NCBI RefSeq assembly: GCF_003590795.1
Contig: NZ_QYUL01000004.1
Coordinates: 495,278-559,277 of the forward strand
Direction: 5' to 3'
From: Azospirillum cavernae
GTDB lineage: Bacteria > Pseudomonadota > Alphaproteobacteria > Azospirillales > Azospirillaceae
Length of the DNA: 64,000 nucleotides
Position numbers and translations under genes: made by a program. Position 1 is the stretch's first letter. Each line of letters begins with the position of its first letter. Positions 9,348 to 17,730 of this stretch are shown here, in pieces. The notes below the pieces were generated by a model. It had not been told where the DNA came from. It saw only the letters and a program-made list of their open reading frames with translations, and made no database searches.

Positions 9348-11468
9348 ATGACCCGCATCCAAACCGGCGGCGCGTTGGCGCTCGCCTCGCTCGTCGCCCT
9401 TCAGACGCTTCCCGCCGCCGCCCAGACGACAAACGCCCAGACGACAAAGACCCAAGCCACAAACGCCCAGGCCGCCAGCGGCGGTTCGGTGACGCTCGAC
9501 ACCCTGACCGTCACCGGCCAGGGCAAAGGATCGCTGACCGTGCCCAGCGCCGAACAGGCGCGCGAGGATCTCGGCAAAACCGTGGGATCCGTCGGCTTCG
9601 TGGATTCCGAATCCTACAAAGGCACGCTGTCCAACACGCTGCGCGACGTGCTGGGCAACGTGCCCGGCGTCTTTGTCGAGAACCGTTACGGGCAGGAATT
9701 GCGCCTGTCCGTGCGCGGGTCCGGCATGGCGCGCGGCTATCACCTGCGCGGGGTGGAGCTGTTGCAGGACGGCGTTCCGGTCAACGCCGCCGACGGCAGC
9801 GGCGATTTCTACCAGATCGACCCGCTGTCCCTGCGTTACGCCGAGGTGTTCAAGGGCGGCAACGGCTTGGCCTATGGCTCGTCCACGCTGGGCGGGGCGA
9901 TCAACATGGTGACGCCGACCGCCCACACCGCCGTCGCCCCCAACCTGCTGCGGGTGGACGGCGGCAGCTTTGGCACGCTGCGCACGACCGCCCAAGCGTC
10001 GCGCGTGCTGGGCGACCTCGATTTCCTCATCAACGGCACGCTGTCGCATTCCGACGGCCACCGCGACCACGCCCGCCAGCAGTATGAGCAGGTCAACGGC
10101 AACATCGGCTATCGCGTCTCCCCCGATGTGGAGACGCGCTTTTACTTCGGCGAATACGTCACCCATCAAAAGCTGCCGGGATCGCTGAGCCTGAGCGAGG
10201 CGCTGAACCGCCCGACAATGGCGACGGCGGCGGTTCTGTCGGGCGATCAGGCCCGCGACGTCTGGACCCAGCGGATCGCCAACCGCACCAGCGTGAAGCT
10301 TGAATCCGGGCAGTTGGACGTCGCCAGTTGGGCCATCCGCAAAAAGCTGTTCCACCCGATCTTCCAGGTGATCGACCAGACGGGTTGGACCTACGGTCTG
10401 GCCCCCCGCTACACCACCAGCTTCACCGTCGGCGGCCTGCGCGACGAGCTGGTGGTCGGCGCCCGCCTGACGGCGGGCAACACCAAGGCGCGGCAATTCG
10501 TGAATCTCAACGGCAGCCGGGGGGCGCAGACCGTCGATTCCCGCCAGAACGCCTACAACGCCGAGCTGTTCGCCGAAAACCGCCTGTATGTTCTGCCGAC
10601 TCTGGCGGTGATGACCGGGGCCAAGGCGCTGCGCGATCTGCGGACCTATTCCGACCTGCTGTCGCCCAGCAAGAACGGCGACCGGGCCTATTACGGGTTC
10701 AATCCTAAGATCGGCCTGTTGTGGGAGCCGAAGCCGACCATCCAGGCCTTCGTCAACCTCAGCCGCAGCCAGGACGTGCCGGACTTTTCCGATCTGAACC
10801 AGACTCAGGCGAACGGAACGCTGGGCTTTGTGCCGTTGCAGCCGCAACGCGCCTGGACCGCCGAAATCGGCACGCGCGGCGAGATTGGCCGGGTGTCGTG
10901 GGACGTCACCGCCTACCGCTCGGTCATTCGTGGCGAGATGCTGCAATTCGTCACCAACAGCAACGTCCCGGCGGCGACCTTCAACGCCGACCGCACGATC
11001 CACCAGGGGCTTGAAATCGGCGGCAAGGCGGTTCTGGCCGCCGACCTCGCCCAGAAGGGCGACAGCCTGACCTTCGGCCAGATGTGGACCTACAACGACT
11101 TCACCTTTGACGGCGACCGGCAATACGGAAACAACACGCTGGCGGGCATGCCACGGCATGTCTTGCGCTCGACGCTGACCTACAGCAACGACGGCTTCTA
11201 TCTGACCCCGACGGTGGATTGGGTTCCGCAAGGGGCCTGGGCCGATCAGGCCAACACGCTGAAGGTTCCCGGCCACACGCTGTTGGGGCTTCAGGTCGGC
11301 AAGGAGTTTTCCAACGGCCTGCTGATCTTCATCGATGGCCGCAACCTGACCAACAAGCGTTACATCAGCGACATTGGCACGGTGACGGACGCCCGCCGGG
11401 TCGCCACCTCGATCTTCTACCCCGGCGAAGGGCGCGCGGTGTACGCGGGCGTGCGCGCCGCCTTCTGA
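9348..11468 (+). CDS. TonB-dependent outer-membrane receptor
   Basis: Outer-membrane active-transport beta-barrel of 706 residues. A signal peptide ends near ALQTLPAAAQ. A short Gln/Thr/Ala repeat comes before the plug (NTLRDVLGNVPGVFVENRYG, then LRLSVRGSG and GSSTLGGAINMVTP). The barrel ends with an aromatic residue (VYAGVRAAF), as the family requires. There is no STN domain, so it is not a signalling receptor. It follows the DUF2946-tonB-DUF2946 group with a 63-base gap. The substrate (siderophore or copper complex) is unknown. Confidence 0.92.
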   Translation: MTRIQTGGALALASLVALQTLPAAAQTTNAQTTKTQATNAQAASGGSVTLDTLTVTGQGKGSLTVPSAEQAREDLGKTVGSVGFVDSESYKGTLSNTLRDVLGNVPGVFVENRYGQELRLSVRGSGMARGYHLRGVELLQDGVPVNAADGSGDFYQIDPLSLRYAEVFKGGNGLAYGSSTLGGAINMVTPTAHTAVAPNLLRVDGGSFGTLRTTAQASRVLGDLDFLINGTLSHSDGHRDHARQQYEQVNGNIGYRVSPDVETRFYFGEYVTHQKLPGSLSLSEALNRPTMATAAVLSGDQARDVWTQRIANRTSVKLESGQLDVASWAIRKKLFHPIFQVIDQTGWTYGLAPRYTTSFTVGGLRDELVVGARLTAGNTKARQFVNLNGSRGAQTVDSRQNAYNAELFAENRLYVLPTLAVMTGAKALRDLRTYSDLLSPSKNGDRAYYGFNPKIGLLWEPKPTIQAFVNLSRSQDVPDFSDLNQTQANGTLGFVPLQPQRAWTAEIGTRGEIGRVSWDVTAYRSVIRGEMLQFVTNSNVPAATFNADRTIHQGLEIGGKAVLAADLAQKGDSLTFGQMWTYNDFTFDGDRQYGNNTLAGMPRHVLRSTLTYSNDGFYLTPTVDWVPQGAWADQANTLKVPGHTLLGLQVGKEFSNGLLIFIDGRNLTNKRYISDIGTVTDARRVATSIFYPGEGRAVYAGVRAAF

Positions 11469-11605
11469 TCGACCTGCGTTCTGATTGGCCCGCCTTCTGA
11501 TCGGACCAGCTTCCATCAGGGGAGTCGGCAGCTCCAGACCAAGCGGGCGCATAGGGGAACCCGGCAAGCCCTCGGTCTGGCGCCACCCTGACCGATCACG
11601 ACCGT

Positions 11606-11915
11606 GACGATGCCGCCGAAGTCGCGGCGCCGCTCGATCAGATCCAGGCTCCGATGGCTTCGTTCACCGGGGACGGCGCTTACAACCGTCCCACCACCGT
11701 CTATGCCGCCGTGCATGAGCGCCATCCCGCCGCCGACGTCACCCGTGCCGCCGCGAGAGGACACAGTTCTCAGTCCCACGGCATTGACGGCGCCAAGCAG
11801 CACATCCACGCGATCGCCGAGACCGGGCGCCGGGCTTGGCAGCGGGACAGCGGCTACACTGTCCGAGCCCGGGTTGAGAACCAGATCGGCCGCTTCAAGC
11901 AGATTGTCGGCAACC
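11606..11915 (+). pseudogene. IS5-family transposase remnant with frameshifts
   Basis: Broken transposase C-terminal half. One frame reads FTGDGAYNRPTTVYAAV and later AETGRRAWQRDSGYTVRARV, typical of IS5-group enzymes. The middle part (PPREDTVLSPTALTAPS) is only readable in another frame, so at least two frameshifts are present. It lacks the N-terminal half and the usual tail, and no inverted repeats were recognised. The stretch 11469-11605 before it holds nothing recognisable. Confidence 0.65.
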
Positions 11916-11920
11916 ACATC

Positions 11921-11952
11921 AGCCAGCAATCCAAATGGATTGCTGGCTTTTT
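11921..11952 (+). terminator. Rho-independent terminator
   Basis: A perfect 12-bp stem (11921-11932 pairing with 11937-11948) with an AAAT loop, followed on the plus strand by a run of five T. It sits between the convergent receptor/IS remnant and the end of the siderophore operon at 11968. The T-run orientation fits stopping plus-strand transcription; the hairpin may also stabilise the 3' end of the minus-strand mRNA. Confidence 0.75.
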
Positions 11953-11967
11953 CGTGTCCGGAATCGG

Positions 11968-12726
11968 TCAATCATGGTGCCGCACCAACAGTTGCCCGTC
12001 GATCCGGTGGACCTGCATGCGATAGCCGTAGAGCCGCTCCAACAGATCGACGGTCAGGATGTCGTCCGGCGAACCGTGGGCGACGATGCGGCCGTCCTTC
12101 AGCGCCACAATGCGGTCGGCGTAGGCGGCGGCATAGTTGATGTCGTGCAGCACAATCACCACGGTGCGCCCGCGCTGCTCCACCATCTCGCGCAGCAGCC
12201 GCATCATCTGACGGGCATACATCATGTCCAGGTTGTTCAGCGGCTCGTCCAGCAGCAGGTAGTCGGTGCCCTGGCAGAAGGCCATGGCGACGAAGGCGCG
12301 CTGCCGTTGTCCGCCCGACAGGGTCATCAGGTCGCGGTCGGCCAATGCGGTCAGGTCGAACAGCGCCAGCGCCTCGTCGATCAGCGCGCGGTCCCCGTCG
12401 GTCAACCGCCCTCGGCCATGGGGGAAGCGACCGAACCCGACCAGCTCCCGCACGCTGAGCCGACCGGCGAAGCCGGTGTCCTGGCGCATGACGGTCAGCA
12501 CCCGGGCCAGATCGCGGCCCGGCGTGCGGTCGACCGGCAGCCCGTCCACCGCGATGCGCCCGCGCTGCAACGGCTGAAGTCGGGCCACCAGCGACAACAG
12601 ACTGGATTTTCCGGCGCCGTTCGGGCCGATCAGCGCGATCAGCTCCCCCTTTGGCAGGGTGAGGGCGACATCGTGCAGGATCGTCGTCCCATGGTGGCTC
12701 AGGCCGACGCCCTCAATCTCAATCAT
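11968..12726 (-). CDS. Ferric-siderophore ABC importer, ATP-binding protein (FecE/FepC/FatE type)
   Basis: Cytoplasmic ATPase of an iron-siderophore importer, 252 residues. It has Walker A GPNGAGKSSLLSLV, a Q-loop near VMRQDTGF, the signature LSGGQRQRAFVAMA, Walker B YLLLDEPLNNLD and a switch His in VIVLHDINYAA. The start at 12726 overlaps the permease stop (ATGA); a longer upstream frame is rejected because it lies inside the permease gene. It is the last gene of the petrobactin operon. Confidence 0.93.
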   Translation of the reverse strand: MIEIEGVGLSHHGTTILHDVALTLPKGELIALIGPNGAGKSSLLSLVARLQPLQRGRIAVDGLPVDRTPGRDLARVLTVMRQDTGFAGRLSVRELVGFGRFPHGRGRLTDGDRALIDEALALFDLTALADRDLMTLSGGQRQRAFVAMAFCQGTDYLLLDEPLNNLDMMYARQMMRLLREMVEQRGRTVVIVLHDINYAAAYADRIVALKDGRIVAHGSPDDILTVDLLERLYGYRMQVHRIDGQLLVRHHD

Positions 12727-13670
12727 CGTCTGCGCTCCGTCGCCAGCAGGAACAGGAAAAGCAATCCGCCCACGAACTCCACGACCACCCCCAGCGCTCC
12801 GGCTCCGCCCAGCCCATGCTGCAACAGGGTCTGGCCACCGACCAACACCGCCACCGCGATCAAGGCGGCGGTCGGCAGCAGCACGGCGTGGCGTTGGGTG
12901 CCGGTCAGCCGCTCCGCCAACGCCACCACCACCAGCCCCAGAAAAACCACCGGGCCGACCAGGGCGGTGGACACCGCCACCAGCATCGCCACCAGAGCCA
13001 GGATCGCGGTGATCTGGCGGCTCCAGTCGATGCCCAGCGCCGTCGCCGCCGCCGGACCGAGCGCCACCACGTCCAGCGCGTGGCGCAGCCGCCAGGCCGT
13101 CACCGTTCCGGCGGCGGTCAGAACACACCCCACCACCAGCAGGTCGCCGCGCACCGCCGAAAAGTTGGCGTAGCTGGCCCCCTGGAGCACCGCGAAATCG
13201 TTGGGGTCGATCAGCCGCGCCAGCAAGGACGTCAGGCTGCGGAACAGGATGCCCAGCAGCGCCCCGGTCAGCAGCATGCGGTAAAGCGATAGGTGCCGAC
13301 GCAGGATCGGCAGGAAGACAGCGGCGGCGATTCCGACCATCGCCAGCAGGGCCGCCAGGAACTTCAACCGGGGATCGATCCCGGCGAACCCCAGCCCGCC
13401 CAGCAGAAAGACCATCGCCGTCTGGCCCAGAAGATAGAGCGCGTCAAGTCCCATGATCGACGGGGTCAGAATGCGGTTTCCCGTGACCGTCTGAAGCAGA
13501 ACGGTGGCGACCGCCACCGCGACCGCCACCTGGACCAGCGCCAGCAGCTTCAGCGCCCGCAGTTCCAGCACGAAGGCGAGGTTGCCGCGCAGCCCGACGG
13601 CCATGTGCAGGACAACGCAGAGCAGGGCGAGACCAGCGGCCAGCCACACCCGCCGTTCAACCGCGCTCAT
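12723..13670 (-). CDS. Ferric-siderophore ABC importer permease (FecCD family), second subunit
   Basis: Polytopic inner-membrane permease of 315 residues with about nine hydrophobic segments and the FecCD pattern (TGNRILTPSIMGLDALYLL, then GPVVFLGLVVVALAERLTG near the C-terminus). That C-terminal cytoplasmic loop is where the ATPase docks. It overlaps the first permease gene by 14 bases and the ATPase gene by four. It resembles FatC/FatD-type permeases of catecholate siderophore systems. Confidence 0.92.
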   Translation of the reverse strand: MSAVERRVWLAAGLALLCVVLHMAVGLRGNLAFVLELRALKLLALVQVAVAVAVATVLLQTVTGNRILTPSIMGLDALYLLGQTAMVFLLGGLGFAGIDPRLKFLAALLAMVGIAAAVFLPILRRHLSLYRMLLTGALLGILFRSLTSLLARLIDPNDFAVLQGASYANFSAVRGDLLVVGCVLTAAGTVTAWRLRHALDVVALGPAAATALGIDWSRQITAILALVAMLVAVSTALVGPVVFLGLVVVALAERLTGTQRHAVLLPTAALIAVAVLVGGQTLLQHGLGGAGALGVVVEFVGGLLFLFLLATERRR

Positions 13671-14625
13671 GACGCCCCGCCAACAGCCAGAGGGCCAGCG
13701 CCGCGCCGACAGCGCCGAGGATCGTGCCGATGGGAATCTCGTACGGGTGACGCAGCAATCGGCCCAGCACGTCGCAGCCCAGCGTCAGCGCGGCCCCGCC
13801 CAGCGCCACCCAGGGCAGGGAACCGCGCAGGTTGTCGCCGCGCAGGCGGGAAACCAGATTGGGCACGATCAGCCCGACGAAGGGGATCATGCCAACCACC
13901 ACCACCGTCATCGCCGACAAGAGCGCCACCACCGCCAGCCCGGCCTGCACCATCCGTTCGTAATCAAGGCCGAGGCCGACGCTGACCTCCTTGCCCAGCG
14001 AGGCGACGGTCAACGCGTCGGCGCACCACCAGGACAGCGCCACCAGCGCCGCCGCCAGCCACAGCAATTCGTACCGCCCGCGCAGGATTCCGGAGAAATC
14101 GCCGTTCATCCAGATGTCGAGATATTGCAGCAGGTCGGTCTGCCACGCGATGAAGGTCACACCGGCGGCGATCACCCCGCCATAGATGAGGCCGAACAGC
14201 GGCATCAGGAACGGTTGGGTCGGCGGCAGGCGGCGGACCAGCAGCAGGAAGGCGGCGGTGCCGACGATGGCGGTCAGCGTCGCCACGGCCATCTTCTCCA
14301 GGATCGAGGCCGTCGGCCACAGCAGCGTGACCAGCAGGATGCCGAAGGCCGCGCTTTGTTCGGTTCCGCCGATGCCGGGATCGACGAAGCGGTTGCGCGC
14401 CAGCGTCTGCATCACCAGCCCGGCGATGGCCAGCCCGGCCCCGACCAGGATCGCCGCCAGCGTGCGCGGCAGCCGACTGATCAGCAGCGTGTCGAGCGCC
14501 TCGGCCCCGTCCGCGACGGACAGGTCGGAAACCCCGACCGACAGGCTGGCGGCGCAGAGCAGGGCGCAGACGAGAACCGTCCCGACGCCTGCGACGCGCC
14601 CGGAAACGACCGGGGCCATCATCAT
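13657..14625 (-). CDS. Ferric-siderophore ABC importer permease (FecCD family), first subunit
   Basis: Inner-membrane permease of 322 residues starting MMMAPVVSGRVAG. The family motifs are SRLPRTLAAILVGAGLAIAG near the N-terminus and GMIPFVGLIVPNLVSRL near the C-terminus. Its start overlaps the binding-protein stop (ATGA). The frame is open much further upstream, but that part is a shadow of the binding-protein gene. It pairs with the permease at 12723 as a heterodimeric channel. Confidence 0.92.
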   Translation of the reverse strand: MMMAPVVSGRVAGVGTVLVCALLCAASLSVGVSDLSVADGAEALDTLLISRLPRTLAAILVGAGLAIAGLVMQTLARNRFVDPGIGGTEQSAAFGILLVTLLWPTASILEKMAVATLTAIVGTAAFLLLVRRLPPTQPFLMPLFGLIYGGVIAAGVTFIAWQTDLLQYLDIWMNGDFSGILRGRYELLWLAAALVALSWWCADALTVASLGKEVSVGLGLDYERMVQAGLAVVALLSAMTVVVVGMIPFVGLIVPNLVSRLRGDNLRGSLPWVALGGAALTLGCDVLGRLLRHPYEIPIGTILGAVGAALALWLLAGRHERG

Positions 14626-15533
14626 GGCGCGGCCCGGAACTGTTCCTCGATCCGGGCCAGCACCCGAAGCGTGGCCGACACGCCGCCTGCGGCGATGTAG
14701 AAGTCGGCGGGGGGCAGATGGACGATCTGGCCGGTGCGCCCGGCGACGGTTTGCGCCACCAGATCGTTGGACAGCGTCGCCCGGGCGCTGGCCCCAGTCT
14801 CGCCGATGGCGGCGGTGCGGTCCAGCACGATCAACCAATCCGGATTGGCCTTGCGGATGAACTCGAACGAAACCACCTCGCCGTGCAGGGCGGCCCCCAA
14901 CTCAGGCACGGCGGGCGGAATGCCCAGCTCCGAATGCAGCCAGCCGAAGCGCGACGTGGCGCCATAGGCCGACAGTTTCGGCCCGTTGGTCATCACGATC
15001 AGCGCCCGACCACGCCCGGCAACCGCCTTGCGCGCAGCCTCCACCGCGTTGTCGATCCGCTCTTGCGCCGCCTTGGCCTCCGCCCGCCGTCCGAACAGGT
15101 CGCCATAGGCCGACAGGCGGCGGCGGGCGTCGGCCAGCAGATCCTTGCCGTCGATGGTCATGTCGATGGCTGGCGCCACCTGGCGCACCGTGGCGAGTTG
15201 GTGGGAGGAGCGTCCGCCGACGATGATCAGATCGGGGGCGAGCGCGCTCAACGCCTCCAGATCGGGTTCCTGGAGGATGCCGACGGAAGCGGTTCCCTTG
15301 AGCTTTGCCTCCAGGTCCGGCACGAACAGCTTTTTCGGCGTTCCGGTTGGCCGGACGCCCAAATACAGCAGCGTGTCGATCGCGGCGACGTCGTACACGG
15401 CGACACTTTTCGGACCATCCTTGATGGACACCGGCCCCAGCGCGGTCGCGATCTCCGCCGCCGTTGCGGCCAGCGGGGAGAGGCACAGCGCGGCGACCGC
15501 CGCCAACCGCCCAAACCAACCCATCCTGTTCAT
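14622..15533 (-). CDS. Periplasmic ferric-siderophore binding protein (FatB/CeuE-like)
   Basis: Substrate-binding protein of 303 residues with a signal peptide ending SPLAATAAE. It is a class III periplasmic binding protein: two lobes joined by a long helix, with landmarks YDVAAIDTLLYLGV, LAPDLIIVGGRSS and NPDWLIVLDR. FatB/CeuE/YclQ relatives bind petrobactin and other catecholates. The start at 15533 is chosen for the signal peptide. It lies 17 bases after asbF and overlaps the permease gene downstream, so uptake and synthesis are in one transcript. Confidence 0.92.
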   Translation of the reverse strand: MNRMGWFGRLAAVAALCLSPLAATAAEIATALGPVSIKDGPKSVAVYDVAAIDTLLYLGVRPTGTPKKLFVPDLEAKLKGTASVGILQEPDLEALSALAPDLIIVGGRSSHQLATVRQVAPAIDMTIDGKDLLADARRRLSAYGDLFGRRAEAKAAQERIDNAVEAARKAVAGRGRALIVMTNGPKLSAYGATSRFGWLHSELGIPPAVPELGAALHGEVVSFEFIRKANPDWLIVLDRTAAIGETGASARATLSNDLVAQTVAGRTGQIVHLPPADFYIAAGGVSATLRVLARIEEQFRAAP

Positions 15534-15550
15534 GCCTCCACCAGTCTCCC

Positions 15551-16405
15551 TCAACACCGCGCTGTTCCGCCGAAGCGGCGGGTCACGGTGGCCGGCGCCA
15601 GCGTTGCCTCGACGGCCTCGCGGTCGTGGCGCAGCACCGCGTAGCAATCGTCGCCGAACCATTCCAGCGACCCTTCCGCCGTCGGATCGTCGGCCAGTTC
15701 GGCGAGGAAGCGGCGATAATCCACCGCCCCGTCGAACAGCGGGACCATGCCGTCGCGCCGCCCGGCGGCGGCGTAGACGTTGCCCGGTTCGAACACCGGC
15801 AGGTCGCTGCGATCACGGATGTTCTTCAGGTGGTAATGGCCGATGTGCGGACGCAGCGCCCGCCGGGCGGCCACCGGATCGTCGCCGCCCTCCCAGACGT
15901 GCAGCACATCGAAATTGATCTTCAGCGCCGGATGGCCGACCGCCGCGATCAGCGCGCGGGTGGATGTCAGGCTGTCCGCCAGGGTGCCGGGGTGGGTTTC
16001 CACCAGCAGCGACAGCCCATGGTCGGCGGCCAGCCCGCACAGGGTGCGCAGCCGCTCAGCGATGAAGATCGTCCGCTCCGGCGAGGTCTCGGCGCTGCCA
16101 GCGCTTCCGGCGAAGGTGCGGATCTTGCGGGCGCCCCAGCGCTGCGCCAACCGACAGAGGTCCAGCGTCTTGCGCACCAGCGCGTCAGTGTCGCCGTCCA
16201 GCGGCAGGTAATCGCTGAGCATCGGCGCCGACAGGCCGAACGCCGCCAGCCAGTCGCCACCCCGGTCGGACACCGCCGCCATGTTGCGGGCGTGCGCCCC
16301 CCACAGCTCGATTCCGTGAAAACCGTTGTCGGCGGCCCAGACGGCCAGCTCCTCCAGCGAGACCAGATGGTGCCGGAAGCTGATGGTGCAGAGCGACAGT
16401 TTCAT
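15551..16405 (-). CDS. asbF: 3-dehydroshikimate dehydratase (AsbF), makes 3,4-dihydroxybenzoate
   Basis: TIM-barrel metal-dependent enzyme (AP-endonuclease/xylose-isomerase fold) converting 3-dehydroshikimate to 3,4-dihydroxybenzoate, the unusual catechol of petrobactin. The 284 residues match Bacillus AsbF as I recall it almost motif for motif: MKLSLCTISFRHHLVS, GIELWGAHA, KIRTFAGSAGS, LLVETHPGTLADSL, HYHLKNI, NVYAAAGRRDGMVPLF and SLEWFG. Metal-binding Glu/His/Asp positions sit in these blocks. The start at 16405 shares one base with the asbDE stop. This gene separates petrobactin from other hydroxamate or carboxylate NIS pathways. Confidence 0.95.
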   Translation of the reverse strand: MKLSLCTISFRHHLVSLEELAVWAADNGFHGIELWGAHARNMAAVSDRGGDWLAAFGLSAPMLSDYLPLDGDTDALVRKTLDLCRLAQRWGARKIRTFAGSAGSAETSPERTIFIAERLRTLCGLAADHGLSLLVETHPGTLADSLTSTRALIAAVGHPALKINFDVLHVWEGGDDPVAARRALRPHIGHYHLKNIRDRSDLPVFEPGNVYAAAGRRDGMVPLFDGAVDYRRFLAELADDPTAEGSLEWFGDDCYAVLRHDREAVEATLAPATVTRRFGGTARC

Positions 16406-17730
16406 CACGCCACCTCGGAAAATGCGGGGGCTGGGACGGCGGCGGCGCGCCATTGCCGGAAAACGGCGGCCAGCGCGTCCTTCAGGGCCGTCTCCATCCG
16501 GTCGAGCTGGTCCAGCCGGTCGAACAGGTCGGGAGCGAGGCCGAGATCGCCGGTCTGGGCAAGGCGCAGCGCCGCGTAATGCAGCGTCTTGAAGCCCTGG
16601 AACAGCGCCTCGATCGCGTCGCAGTGCGCGAGGAAGCGGTCGTCGGGCAGCCGCAGCGCCCGCCAGAAGAAGGCGAATCCGTGCTCGTAGGCGTATTTGC
16701 GGATGGCGAACACCGGCAGTTCACGCAGCGCATGCGAAAGGCCCGCTGTTGACAGTCCGTCGGCCCCCTCCACATGCGCCGCCAGGATGCCCCGGACCGC
16801 AGCGGTCAGCGGGTTGACGTCCGGCAGGAAGCAGGCGTCGAAATAGGCGGCGACGTCGGTTGGCCGGGCGGGGCGCAGGTCACGCCGGTCGAACAGGTAT
16901 CCGCCAGCGACGCTGGGCTGGAGGAAGGCGTTGGCGATGCGGTCCCGCGCAATGTCCCCTTCCCAGCGGAAATCGGGGTCGCGGACCCGGTAGACCGCCG
17001 GGTCGCTGGCGCTTTCCAGCATCAGGTAATGGGGAAAAGGGTTCTGATTGAACTTGTTCTCACGCTCGGGCAGGTGGAACAGGTCGATCATCGCCATGAT
17101 GGACAGGCTGTCCGGCCGCCGTTCCACCAGATCGGTCAGATGGGCCAGATTGTCCTCTTTGCTGCGGGCATGGTCGTACCATTGCCGCACCTCCGCCCCG
17201 TAGAGGCGGCGGTACCAGTCGCAGAAGAAATCATGGCTGACGCCGGAGCTGTGATAACGCAACACATGGTCGGCCCCGACGTCGAACCCGGCGTCCCACA
17301 CCCCGAAATAGAAGGGGCGATGGTCGATCCCCGCCCGCTTCAGCGCGTCGCACAAGCAACTGACGACGCAGTGGATCTTGAGGTCCTGATACTCCTCGGC
17401 ATGGACGCTGCCGGGGGGGACGCTGCCAGAGGGGGCGCTGCCGGGCGGAAGGTCCGCAGCGGCATCGGTCGGGCGGGGGCCGACGAACAGCCCGGCCACA
17501 TCGGCCACCGTGGCCAGATCGCGCGAGGTGATCAGCTCGTCCGGCGCCTCCAGCCCGAAGGACAGTTCCAATTGCAGGAACAGTTCCATCATCAGCACGG
17601 AGTCGAGGTAGAGATCCTCGTTCAGCCGCGCTTCGGGTCCGAAATGGTCGAGATGGCGGTTGTCCAGATGGTCGCGCAGGACGGTGTGGATCGCCGCGAC
17701 GATTTCCGGCCCGGTCATGGTCGCCGTCAC
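16405..17730 (-). CDS. asbDE: AsbD-AsbE fusion: aryl carrier domain plus 3,4-DHB-transferring enzyme
   Basis: 441 residues with two parts. Residues about 1-90 are an acyl-carrier domain with the phosphopantetheine site LDSVLMMEL (Ser44); this matches stand-alone AsbD. After a Pro/Gly/Ser-rich linker built from short repeats (about 90-110), the rest matches AsbE, the enzyme that condenses carrier-bound 3,4-dihydroxybenzoate with spermidine or its citryl conjugates (CVVSCLCDALKRAGIDHRPF, SSGVSHDFFCDWYRRLYG, HLPERENKFNQNPFPHYL). In Bacillus these are two genes. No stop or frameshift separates them here. ATGA overlap with asbC. Confidence 0.9.
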   Translation of the reverse strand: MTATMTGPEIVAAIHTVLRDHLDNRHLDHFGPEARLNEDLYLDSVLMMELFLQLELSFGLEAPDELITSRDLATVADVAGLFVGPRPTDAAADLPPGSAPSGSVPPGSVHAEEYQDLKIHCVVSCLCDALKRAGIDHRPFYFGVWDAGFDVGADHVLRYHSSGVSHDFFCDWYRRLYGAEVRQWYDHARSKEDNLAHLTDLVERRPDSLSIMAMIDLFHLPERENKFNQNPFPHYLMLESASDPAVYRVRDPDFRWEGDIARDRIANAFLQPSVAGGYLFDRRDLRPARPTDVAAYFDACFLPDVNPLTAAVRGILAAHVEGADGLSTAGLSHALRELPVFAIRKYAYEHGFAFFWRALRLPDDRFLAHCDAIEALFQGFKTLHYAALRLAQTGDLGLAPDLFDRLDQLDRMETALKDALAAVFRQWRAAAVPAPAFSEVA

